Below, piece by piece: positions 1 through 6,709 of a DNA stretch of 7,982 bases. The notes below the pieces were generated by a model. It made no database searches and was not told the origin of the DNA. It saw only the letters and a program-made list of their open reading frames with translations. Origin of the DNA: an uncultured bacterium (GTDB lineage: Bacteria > Bacillota > Clostridia > Lachnospirales > Lachnospiraceae); NCBI GenBank assembly GCA_946543095.1, contig CAMNLO010000066.1, forward strand, positions 1-7,982. Direction: 5' to 3'. A program made the translations under genes and the position numbers. Each line of letters begins with the position of its first letter. Within the stretch, counting starts at the first letter, position 1.

Positions 1-225
1 GCAGGCGCCATTGTCCAGGCCAGGATCCCCAGGGTGGTGATCGGCTGCGACAATCCGAAGGCGGGCTGTGCAGGCTCCATCTTAAACCTGCTGGAGGAGC
101 CCCGGTTCAACCATCAGGTTCAGATCACCAGAGGGATCCTGCAGGAGGAATGCAGCGGGCTTTTAAAACATTTCTTCGCGGGACTTCGGGACCGGGCAAA
201 AGCCTCGAAAGGAGAAGCATTGTGA
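1..225 (+). CDS. tadA: tRNA-specific adenosine deaminase TadA, C-terminal part (5' end outside window)
   Basis: TadA deaminates adenosine-34 to inosine in the anticodon wobble position of tRNA-Arg(ACG), using a cytidine-deaminase-fold zinc site. The frame is open from base 1, and about 74 residues are visible. The window begins just after the expected zinc-binding PCxxC motif, with AGAIVQARIPRVVIGC. The following family-typical stretch has the DNPKAGCAGS segment, NLL, then RFNHQVQITRGIL and EECSGLLKHFF, which align from memory with the C-terminal half of bacterial TadA. The HAE catalytic motif and the first zinc ligands lie upstream and cannot be checked. The stop TGA (223-225) overlaps the GTG start of the next gene by 4 bases, so the two are likely co-transcribed and translationally coupled. 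An internal GTG at 34 could be mistaken for a start, but the homology runs through it. Confidence 0.93.
   Translation, partial: AGAIVQARIPRVVIGCDNPKAGCAGSILNLLEEPRFNHQVQITRGILQEECSGLLKHFFAGLRDRAKASKGEAL
211..221 (+). promoter_or_regulatory. Ribosome binding site that fixes the symporter start at GTG 222
   Basis: GGAG at 211-214, within AAAGGAGAAG, lies 7 bases before GTG 222. This is ideal Shine-Dalgarno spacing. The site is inside the last codons of tadA. An upstream in-frame ATG at 150 lies deep within tadA coding sequence and would prepend 24 residues with no family resemblance, so the GTG is preferred. Confidence 0.8.
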
Positions 226-1892
226 CACTTCTGGATCAAAAGCTTTCCCCCACCCCAAAGGGGGTCAGCGAAGCCATGGAGCTTACTGAGAAGCTGTTAA
301 CGGAGCGCAAAACCGACAGAAAGCCGATGCTGCGCACTCTGCTGGCCCTGGAGGAATCCATGACAAGCCTCCTTCCCCACACCCCGGAAGACGAACAGAT
401 CCGTCTGCTGATCCGCCGTTCCTTCGGCGGGCTGAAGCTCGAGCTTTCCGCTGCGGGAGAGCGCTATGACTTTTCCGAAAGCGCTCCCTTTGCCGGGGAG
501 GAACTGACCGGAGACGGCGGGGCAACAGAGGAGCTGGTCCGTTCCCTGATCCTGAAAAGCTTTGGCTCCGAGCTGCAGTATACCCATAAGGGGGGCACAA
601 ACCGGATCCGGATCCTGCTGCCCGGAAAGCCCATGACCACTTTGCTCCTTACCATCGCCGCCATCCTTCTGGCCATCCTGGCAGGAGCTCTTTGCAGGGC
701 CCTGGGACTGCCCTCCGAAGCAAAGGCCTTTCTCAGGGAAAATATCCTGAGCTCTGTCCAGACCATGTTCATCTCGGCCTTGAAAATGGTCATTGCTCCC
801 ATGGTCTTCTGCTCCATCACCTCCTGCATCGCCAGATACTCCGATCTTTCGGAGCTGGGCCATATCGGCGGCAAGGTGCTGGGCATGTATCTTCTCACCA
901 CGGTGCTGGCCGTCTGCACCGGTCTGGGAGCCTTTTATGTGATGCAGCCCGGGGATCCGGCCCTCAGAAAGGAGATCTCAGCCGGAGCGGAGCCCTCCGA
1001 GGGGATGGAAGAGCTGAATATCAGGGATACCATCGTGGGGATCGTGCCCGAGAATTTTGTGAAGGCCTTTCTGGATATGAATATGCTGCAGATCATCTTT
1101 CTGGCGGCTTTGTGCGGCTTTGCCCTCGGCAGGGCGGGGGATACGGGAGATGCCCTCCGCCGGGTCATTGACGGGGCCAGCGATATGTTCATCCGGATCT
1201 CCTCCTATATTGTAAAATGCTTTCCCATCCTTCTGTTCAGCAATGTGCTGAGCGCCTTCCTGACAGAAGGAGGCTCCGGCAAAAAGGCCATTGCCGGAGC
1301 CGTAAATCTCTGTTTTGTGATCCTGATGGCATACCTGGCCATGCTTGTCATCTACGGTCTTCTACTCATTCTCCTCGCCAGGCTAAACCCCCTGATCCTG
1401 TTTGTCAAATACCTGCCCACCATGCTGCGAGTCCTGGTCATGGGCACAAGCTCCGCCGCCATCCCATTAAATATGGACTGCTGCGAGAGACAGATGGGGA
1501 TCTCGAAAAAGGTCTATTCCCTTTCCATTCCCCTGGGGGCCACCATCAACATGGACGGAACCTGCATCGCCCTCGCGGTCTATGCCCTGGGCATCGCGAA
1601 GATCTGCGGTATCAGCATCACGGGTCCCGCCGTCATCGGCATGGCCTTCAGCATCATCATGCTCTCCATCGGCGCCCCGTCCATGCCAGGCTCCACCATC
1701 ATCTGCCTTTCCGTGCTCCTCTCCCAGCTGAAGCTGCCGGTGGAGGCCATTTCCCTGATCATCGCCGTGGACCCTGTGGTCTCCATGTTCCGGACGGTGT
1801 TAAACTGCACAGGGGACATTGTGGCCTCAGCCGTGGCGGCAAAGGCGGAGGGACTGATGGATCTTGAGCGGTTTCGCGGGATCTCCCGCTGA
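222..1892 (+). CDS. Dicarboxylate/amino acid:cation symporter (SLC1/DAACS family) with N-terminal degenerate GHKL ATPase-like domain
   Basis: The 556-residue inner-membrane transporter has a normal-sized SLC1 core (about residues 137-556) preceded by about 135 soluble residues. Hydrophobic segments lie near 137-163, 177-203, 214-240, 286-306, 322-347 and 356-388. They are followed by the HP1 loop (GTSSAAIPL, 408-416), TM7 with NMDGT (443-447), HP2 (GAPSMPG, 484-490), and TM8 with Asp517, Ser521, Arg524, Thr525, Asn528 and Asp532. These match GltPh positions 390, 394, 397, 398, 401 and 405. Ser replaces the Asp394 that binds the substrate amino group, as in the dicarboxylate carrier DctA from memory, so a dicarboxylate substrate is plausible but unproven. 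Residues 40-130 resemble an RsbW/HATPase_c_2 fold (LALEESMTSLL, then LELSAAGERYDF, then GGTNRIRILL). The ATP/Mg-binding Asn is Ser49, and the G1-box Asp is replaced by Ala, so it is probably a non-catalytic sensory or structural domain. The start overlaps the tadA stop by 4 bases. Confidence 0.9.
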   Translation: MTLLDQKLSPTPKGVSEAMELTEKLLTERKTDRKPMLRTLLALEESMTSLLPHTPEDEQIRLLIRRSFGGLKLELSAAGERYDFSESAPFAGEELTGDGGATEELVRSLILKSFGSELQYTHKGGTNRIRILLPGKPMTTLLLTIAAILLAILAGALCRALGLPSEAKAFLRENILSSVQTMFISALKMVIAPMVFCSITSCIARYSDLSELGHIGGKVLGMYLLTTVLAVCTGLGAFYVMQPGDPALRKEISAGAEPSEGMEELNIRDTIVGIVPENFVKAFLDMNMLQIIFLAALCGFALGRAGDTGDALRRVIDGASDMFIRISSYIVKCFPILLFSNVLSAFLTEGGSGKKAIAGAVNLCFVILMAYLAMLVIYGLLLILLARLNPLILFVKYLPTMLRVLVMGTSSAAIPLNMDCCERQMGISKKVYSLSIPLGATINMDGTCIALAVYALGIAKICGISITGPAVIGMAFSIIMLSIGAPSMPGSTIICLSVLLSQLKLPVEAISLIIAVDPVVSMFRTVLNCTGDIVASAVAAKAEGLMDLERFRGISR

Positions 1893-1895
1893 GTG

Positions 1896-2050
1896 ATCCG
1901 GCGGAGGGAAACCCTCCCGGAGGATCCGCTTCCGGCGAAGCCGGTCCCTGATGCTTCCGGCGGAAGCGCTCACGGACGTTTCGGCAAAACCGGTTCCCGG
2001 ATGCTTCCGGCAAAACCTCTCCCGGACGCTTCGACAGTACCTATCCCCTA
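1896..2050. repeat. Degenerate 25-bp GC-rich tandem repeat between convergent genes
   Basis: Five consecutive 25-base units can be laid out at 1926-1950, 1951-1975, 1976-2000, 2001-2025 and 2026-2050, with a weaker, offset one at 1896-1920. Their shared core is GCTTCCGGC followed by an A/G-rich spacer and a CCCGG-like end. The second and fourth units agree at about 20 of 25 positions, and the others are looser. Several units are self-complementary: stems at 1932-1936/1940-1944 and 1953-1958/1962-1967. The last unit runs into the stop codon of the giant minus-strand gene (2048-2050). The block fills the whole gap between two convergent stop codons. It may be a decayed intergenic repeat or act in bidirectional termination. 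No gene is supported here. Confidence 0.65.
1903..1917 (+). terminator. Possible terminator hairpin after the symporter gene (no U-tract)
   Basis: GGAGGG (1903-1908), loop AAA, and CCCTCC (1912-1917) form a 6-bp stem 10 bases after the symporter stop. It is followed by two more GC hairpins in the repeat block. No run of T follows any of them, so intrinsic termination is uncertain. The cluster of stems between convergent genes makes a transcription-end role reasonable. Confidence 0.3.
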
Positions 2051-5000
2051 CTCCTCCGTAATCCGGATCGTGGCGACATACTCATTCGTGGTCCGCACAG
2101 CTTCCGCATACTCGGGAGAATCCTCCCCCTTCTCATCCAGAATGACGTGATTGGCATTCCGAAGCTCCATGGCGTGATACACCTTTTCCATCATGGGGGC
2201 GTTTGTCTTCGCCAGCTGGATCTGCTGTCTTAACACCGGATCCTCTGCCTGCTCGGGATGCTTCCAGAGAGGTGACTTCTTCATGTGTTCCAGAAGCTCC
2301 ATCCGGTCCTTTTCCCTGTTCAGGATCTCGCTTCCGTAATACACCTTCGGCCTCGTAAGCGGATCCACCACTTTATTCAGCATCTTCGGATCCCAGTAGG
2401 AAAGCGCCGTTTCAAAGCCTCCCTGCATGATCTCCTGCCTGTGGCAGAATTTTTTATACTCCTTAGTGGTCATGCGCTCCTTTTGCCGATTCCTGTAATC
2501 GGTCTTCTGCTGCTTTGTGAAAGCAGGGCCGGTGATATATCTGCTTTGCTCCATGCCCTCCACCAAAAGCGACGGGGCGCTTTCCACGTGGCTGACCAGC
2601 AGATTGTCCATGGTTTCCTCCAGATTATCCGGCTTCTCGTTATTCATCGTGGCGGCTTTTTCAGTAACGGCTGTAGGCTTGAGCGCGTTGATAAAGCTAT
2701 GCAGATAGTAGCTGAAGAACCGGAGTTCTCTATCCTCCTCATTCTTTGCCGGATCATAGAACTCCCTGTTCAGATCCGCCCCCATGAGCTGGCTCACATC
2801 CTGATAGAAACAGGAAAAGTCCGCCAGCACCGCCCCGTAGTGTTTCATCAGGGCTTTCGAGTCTTCGTAACTCAGGCTTCCCGGCACGCTTCCGAAGGTG
2901 CCCTGTACCCTGCGGACAATGTCCAGATGCAGCCGTTTCATCTGCCTCACGCTTTTTTCAAAGTCCGCATTCAGCTTCTTTCCTTCTTCGGAGTCCGGAT
3001 CCTTCACGTTATCGTGCACCGTGGGCGCATACAGGCCCACAAGCATATCCACGAGTTCATCAGCAGTCCAGCCGATGGTATTGTCCGATGAGAGGATGCT
3101 GATGATCCTTTCCAGCTTCAATCCGCCGTTTTCCATATTCTTCATGACATTGTGAAGCGATATGGACAGTCCTGTGATTCCCAGACGCTTTGCCACCTCC
3201 GCACGGATATACGCCTGATCCGGACGCAGGATCTGCCCTGACTGGGGCCCGCCCACCGTGATCGCCTGAAAATTCCTGTCCGTTCCGCCTGTCAGGGGCA
3301 GATTCTTCACATTCAGCTGCCTGCCTTTGGCCAGATAATCCATTTTGGCAAAGCTCTGCTCCAGAAGGTCTCTCATTTCCTGGGTCGTGGCCGCATTCTG
3401 GGCTTTTCTGAACAGCTGCTGGGACTCCGGGGTGGTAAAGTGGAATTCTCCCCTGAGCTGCAATTCCTTTAAGGAAGCGCCGTTGATCCGCATGAGATTA
3501 TTGGCCAGGATATAGTTTTTCATCAGCTTTTCCGCCACCGCCCGCTGTTCCTCCGAGCTGTTTGCGTCCACATTCATGGAGAGCTCATGATCATAATGAG
3601 TCCTGTAGTAGTCGTCGTTCAGCAGTTCCTTTCTTGACAGGTAATAGGAAGAAGCGGCCCTCAGCCTCCTCAGCTGATCCTGCAGGGTGATCCTGTTTTC
3701 CTGACTCATTCTCCTCATGTACTCGGGATGCTTCTGCATCATCCTTTCAAAGGCGGCAAGCCTCCCGGCCATCAGCTCCAGCTGCGGCCCGTACTTCAGC
3801 ATCTGGTCGTCATTCTCGAAGCTGAAGAGCTTCTCATCCATTCCCAGAAGCCTTCCGGCCATGATATCAAGGGCGGCTTCCACATCCTGCCCGGAGAGCT
3901 TCCCTGTCTTCTGATCCTTTTCCTTCCCCAGATAGCAGTCCAGAAGATACTGATCCAGCTTTGCATCCGCGGGGTCATCCCCTCCAATCAGGAACATGGA
4001 CAGCTCGTGAAGGGTCTTCATATCGCAGCCCACCTTCCTGCCCTCCATGGCCTTTTTGATCTTCTGATAGGCATTGGAGGACACCTGGTCGGAAACATCG
4101 AAGAACTGCTTTTGATGCTCGTTTTTCATATACAGGCGGGATTTGACATTCCGGGACTTCTGCACCCTTGCCTCATCGGAAACAGTGTTCTTAAAGCGGT
4201 TCTTATAGTCCGCGAACACCTCCTTTGAGGGATGGAGCTGTCCCTTTACCTCTTTCTTTCCGTCCTTCTCCCGCTCCTTTTCCTGCTTCTTCAGCTCCTT
4301 TTGGATCCTTTCCTTTTCCTTCTGCTTTTCCTCCAAAAGCCTGGCAGCCTGGGAATGCTTCAAGCCCATCATATCCTGGGCGGGGAGATTCTGCTCCACA
4401 TTCTTCCTGCAGTCCCTGTTCTTCGGGAGATACACCACCTCACGGGCAAAATCCAAAAGCCCCAGACCGGTTTTCTTCTCCCTGGGCTTGGAGAATTCCT
4501 TCCCCAGATTATGAAGAATGGCATCCATTTCCGCAGGATTGTCCAGATTATAATCATCATCATGCTTCGGCTCGGCCGTCAGGTTTCCCTCCGCATCATA
4601 ATAGGCATTGCCGTTATTGATGCCGAATTCCTGATCCAGCTTCTGCATGGAATCATCATCCAGATGATAAAGGCTCACCAGCTGCAGGCTGCGCCCCGTG
4701 CTCAGATAGGTAAGCAGATCCTCCGCCGTGAAATGCCAGTCCTGATCCAGCTTTGCCTTTTTCGTCAGCTCCGGATGCTCCGGATCCACCTTGGCCCCGG
4801 GAGCGTTTTTGTGGACAGAGGTGGAATCCCTGTAGACCACCTCCCCGTTCTCCACGCCGATGACGGTGACAAAATGCCCGGGGATCAGCATGGAAATGGG
4901 CCCTCCGCTGGCCTTCAGCTCATGGGCGATCTTACTCAGCAGCGCATTTTTCAAAAGGCCTCTGGATTCCTCATCCTGCATCAGGGTATGATCCGGGGGA

Positions 5001-6643
5001 ATGGTCAGCTGGGTGCTCCTCACTGCCGTATTGGACAGGTTTTTTAAGAACACATCCGCCGTCATATAGGCGTTGCCCATTTCCCCCTCTCCGGTCATCA
5101 TGGTCTGTGCCAGGGCGATGGCCTCCTGCACCTGCTCCTTGTTCATCTCGTCTTCGGCGGCATACTGCCTTGCCTCCTGACTGAGATTGACATTGGCCTG
5201 GTTTAAGAAATCTCCCTGGCCGAACTGGAAGTTTCCCCCATGGGTGTCTGCGTATTTGTCCGCATAGGCATTCCCCACCACCGTGGAGGAGCAGGCCCAG
5301 CAGGACACTCCTCTGTCCTGGAGCTCGTCCTTGATATTCCCGTACTTTCTGACGGAGGGCTTCGGTTCCCTCTTCATGTCCGCGAGCATATCCCTTCTGC
5401 CCTGATCTGCACGGTTCACTTCATCATAGGCATCCGTCATGGCAGAGAATCTGGCATAGAGAGTGGGAGAGAACACCTTTCCCGCATTGGTCCACTCCGT
5501 TCTTTTTCTGGAATAAAACAGATCCAGCTCTCTCCTGGGCACTCCCCGGCGCACCAGCTCCATGTACTCATTGACCACCGCCCGCTCGTCCTCGGTGATC
5601 TCCGCAAGCTCCCGGGGAAGGTTCTGTTCCACCTCCTCCGGGGAAGGATTGATGTTTACGCCTAGTTTTTTATAATTATCCTTCAGGCTTTGCCTGACAA
5701 TCCCCCGCATCTCCTTCTTCAGATTGTTTTGGTAGCTTAAAAGGTATTTCTGCTTGAACCAGTAGGCGGGATCACTGCTCTTCAGCTGAAGCTCCTCCTC
5801 TCCCCCAAGATTCAGGGTATTGAAATAAAGCACCTCCTCCATGAAGGAGGCCTTCTGCTCCTGCAGCAGATCCTTCGGCTCCCTGTGGATATTGGCCCCG
5901 GGAGCATTCCCCTTTCCCGCAGAGCCCGTTTTCACGGCAGCTTTTTTTACAGCGGTCTTTTCCGTGGAAACCTTCTTTGCGGCAGCCTTTTCCGAGGAGA
6001 GCTTCTTCGCGGAAAGCTTTTTCCCGGAGTTCTCTTCCTCAGCGGCTCTTTCCTCTGCCAGCTTCTTCCTGGCTCTCCGCTCTTTGACCTTCTGCTTCAT
6101 TTTCAGCTCAGCCTTCAGCTCTCTTGCCCGTTCCCTGAGCTCCTTCACATCCTGCAGACGCTTTTTCGCCCTTTCATCCTTGAAGAGATAAGTGATAAAG
6201 CTCATGGAACAGTAGCTGTTGCAGGCATCCATCAGGCGGTTTAAGTATTTCTCCTCCGCAGCGGTATTCTTATGGTTCAGATACTGATCCAGCGCGGAGC
6301 GCACCGTCCGCATGTTCTTCCGGTCGTCCGCCCTCTGTTTGCTGTACATCTTGTCAAAGGCGATATAATGCTCCGGCAGCGCCTGCTTGCCTGTCTGCCT
6401 TGCTTTCCGGACCTTTGCGCCTGCATTTTTTTCCTGCTGCCTGATCTGATCCTTCGGCACCTCCTTGCCGGGAATGGTCTTCTCCTTTACAAGCTTAGCC
6501 TTCTTGACCAGCTCCTTTCTTTTGGTCTCCTGAGGATCCTCTTTAGGCAGCTGGGGCTTTTTCTTTTGCTGCTCCTCCTGAAGCTTCGTTCCGGTGTCCA
6601 TGACAACGGTGGATTTTTTTTCCTTGTAGAGATATCCTTCCAT
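2048..6643 (-). CDS. Giant charged protein with papain-fold cysteine peptidase domain, function unknown
   Basis: The product is 1531 residues, with no Sec signal and no clear membrane segment. Order: (1) residues 1-200, Lys/Glu/Gln-rich, partly coiled coil; (2) residues 206-245, eight pentapeptides of type [S/A]-x-[K/E]-K-x; (3) a helical linker, 250-430; (4) a clan CA peptidase domain, about 430-625. The nucleophile is Cys448 in GVSCWACSST, with Gln442 six residues before it, as for papain Gln19/Cys25. His590 is in PGHFVTVIGV, and Asp606 in YRDS lies 16 residues later, the papain His159/Asn175 spacing. Local pattern around His also resembles C39-like and C70-like peptidases. (5) A charged helix, about 765-805; (6) about 700 mostly helical residues I do not recognise. 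The ATG at 6643 has AGGAG 6 bases upstream. All three catalytic codons were checked on the DNA (5300-5302, 4874-4876, 4826-4828). Protease fold is likely; substrate, location and biological role are unknown. Effector, toxin or intracellular protease are alternatives. Confidence 0.85.
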   Translation of the reverse strand: MEGYLYKEKKSTVVMDTGTKLQEEQQKKKPQLPKEDPQETKRKELVKKAKLVKEKTIPGKEVPKDQIRQQEKNAGAKVRKARQTGKQALPEHYIAFDKMYSKQRADDRKNMRTVRSALDQYLNHKNTAAEEKYLNRLMDACNSYCSMSFITYLFKDERAKKRLQDVKELRERARELKAELKMKQKVKERRARKKLAEERAAEEENSGKKLSAKKLSSEKAAAKKVSTEKTAVKKAAVKTGSAGKGNAPGANIHREPKDLLQEQKASFMEEVLYFNTLNLGGEEELQLKSSDPAYWFKQKYLLSYQNNLKKEMRGIVRQSLKDNYKKLGVNINPSPEEVEQNLPRELAEITEDERAVVNEYMELVRRGVPRRELDLFYSRKRTEWTNAGKVFSPTLYARFSAMTDAYDEVNRADQGRRDMLADMKREPKPSVRKYGNIKDELQDRGVSCWACSSTVVGNAYADKYADTHGGNFQFGQGDFLNQANVNLSQEARQYAAEDEMNKEQVQEAIALAQTMMTGEGEMGNAYMTADVFLKNLSNTAVRSTQLTIPPDHTLMQDEESRGLLKNALLSKIAHELKASGGPISMLIPGHFVTVIGVENGEVVYRDSTSVHKNAPGAKVDPEHPELTKKAKLDQDWHFTAEDLLTYLSTGRSLQLVSLYHLDDDSMQKLDQEFGINNGNAYYDAEGNLTAEPKHDDDYNLDNPAEMDAILHNLGKEFSKPREKKTGLGLLDFAREVVYLPKNRDCRKNVEQNLPAQDMMGLKHSQAARLLEEKQKEKERIQKELKKQEKEREKDGKKEVKGQLHPSKEVFADYKNRFKNTVSDEARVQKSRNVKSRLYMKNEHQKQFFDVSDQVSSNAYQKIKKAMEGRKVGCDMKTLHELSMFLIGGDDPADAKLDQYLLDCYLGKEKDQKTGKLSGQDVEAALDIMAGRLLGMDEKLFSFENDDQMLKYGPQLELMAGRLAAFERMMQKHPEYMRRMSQENRITLQDQLRRLRAASSYYLSRKELLNDDYYRTHYDHELSMNVDANSSEEQRAVAEKLMKNYILANNLMRINGASLKELQLRGEFHFTTPESQQLFRKAQNAATTQEMRDLLEQSFAKMDYLAKGRQLNVKNLPLTGGTDRNFQAITVGGPQSGQILRPDQAYIRAEVAKRLGITGLSISLHNVMKNMENGGLKLERIISILSSDNTIGWTADELVDMLVGLYAPTVHDNVKDPDSEEGKKLNADFEKSVRQMKRLHLDIVRRVQGTFGSVPGSLSYEDSKALMKHYGAVLADFSCFYQDVSQLMGADLNREFYDPAKNEEDRELRFFSYYLHSFINALKPTAVTEKAATMNNEKPDNLEETMDNLLVSHVESAPSLLVEGMEQSRYITGPAFTKQQKTDYRNRQKERMTTKEYKKFCHRQEIMQGGFETALSYWDPKMLNKVVDPLTRPKVYYGSEILNREKDRMELLEHMKKSPLWKHPEQAEDPVLRQQIQLAKTNAPMMEKVYHAMELRNANHVILDEKGEDSPEYAEAVRTTNEYVATIRITEE
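4769..5356 (-). other. Papain-like cysteine peptidase domain (residues ~430-625 of the giant protein)
   Basis: The domain contains Gln442, Cys448 followed by Trp449-Ala450, His590 and Asp606. It also has the conserved-looking GGPISML strand just before the histidine and a hydrophobic strand after it (FVTVIGV). Cys-to-His distance is 142 residues, against 134 in papain, and His-to-Asp is 16 in both. A second cysteine, Cys451, sits three residues after the nucleophile. Boundaries are approximate because the flanks are helical and charged. A transglutaminase-type Cys-His-Asp enzyme is a less likely alternative, because the CWA motif with Gln at -6 fits peptidases better. Confidence 0.75.
5909..6028 (-). 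repeat. Lysine-rich pentapeptide repeat tract within the giant protein (15-bp coding repeat)
   Basis: Eight consecutive five-residue units run SGKKL, SAKKL, SSEKA, AAKKV, STEKT, AVKKA, AVKTG, SAGKG (residues 206-245). The pattern is [S/A]-x-[K/E]-K-x, with decay in the last two units. It resembles the AK-rich tails of bacterial histone H1-like proteins in composition only. It probably forms a flexible basic linker that could bind nucleic acid or acidic surfaces, or accept lysine modification. Confidence 0.75.
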
Positions 6644-6649
6644 GTTTGG

Positions 6650-6654
6650 CTCCT
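6650..6654 (-). promoter_or_regulatory. Ribosome binding site of the giant protease gene
   Basis: On the minus strand, AGAAAGAGGAG precedes ATG 6643-6641, with AGGAG at 6654-6650 and a 6-base spacer. This fixes the start at residue 1 rather than at the next methionine (residue 15). I see no convincing -10/-35 pair in the 66-bp gap, so the gene probably depends at least partly on transcription from upstream. Confidence 0.8.
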
Positions 6655-6683
6655 CTTTCTCTATAACCGGCGATCTGCGGGTC

Positions 6684-6702
6684 CCGGGGGCTTTTGCCCC
6701 GG
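6684..6702 (-). other. Intercistronic hairpin between the acetyltransferase and protease genes
   Basis: CCGGGGGC (6684-6691), TTTT and GCCCCGG (6696-6702) form a 7-bp GC-only stem with one bulged G and a 4-base loop. It lies just after the acetyltransferase stop codon. On the minus strand, no T-run follows the stem, so it does not look like a complete intrinsic terminator. It could be a partial terminator, an RNA processing site or an mRNA-stabilising element that sets relative expression of the two genes. Confidence 0.45.
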
Positions 6703-6709
6703 TCTTACA

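Noticed and set aside
150..221. Upstream ATG start for the symporter
   Set aside because: It lies inside tadA, lacks a suitable ribosome site, and adds 24 residues with no family support. GTG 222 has ideal Shine-Dalgarno spacing.
1893..2150. Plus-strand open frame just after the symporter
   Set aside because: It consists of the 25-bp repeats and antisense of the giant gene's end, with no ribosome site or recognisable protein.
2285..3091. Plus-strand open frame (268 codons) inside the giant gene
   Set aside because: Composition is that of an antisense shadow, with no motif and no ribosome site. The minus-strand frame is continuous and coherent.
4232..5047. Plus-strand open frame (271 codons) with a hydrophobic N-terminus resembling a membrane protein
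   Set aside because: The apparent Leu-rich segment is the antisense of the Lys/Glu-rich charged helix (residues ~765-805). It overlaps the verified catalytic His/Asp codons of the peptidase.
4380..5640. Repeated hexapeptide VEQNLP at residues 338-343 and 749-754 of the giant protein
   Set aside because: The flanking residues do not align, so there is no evidence for a larger internal duplication. Chance or a weak local motif is more likely.
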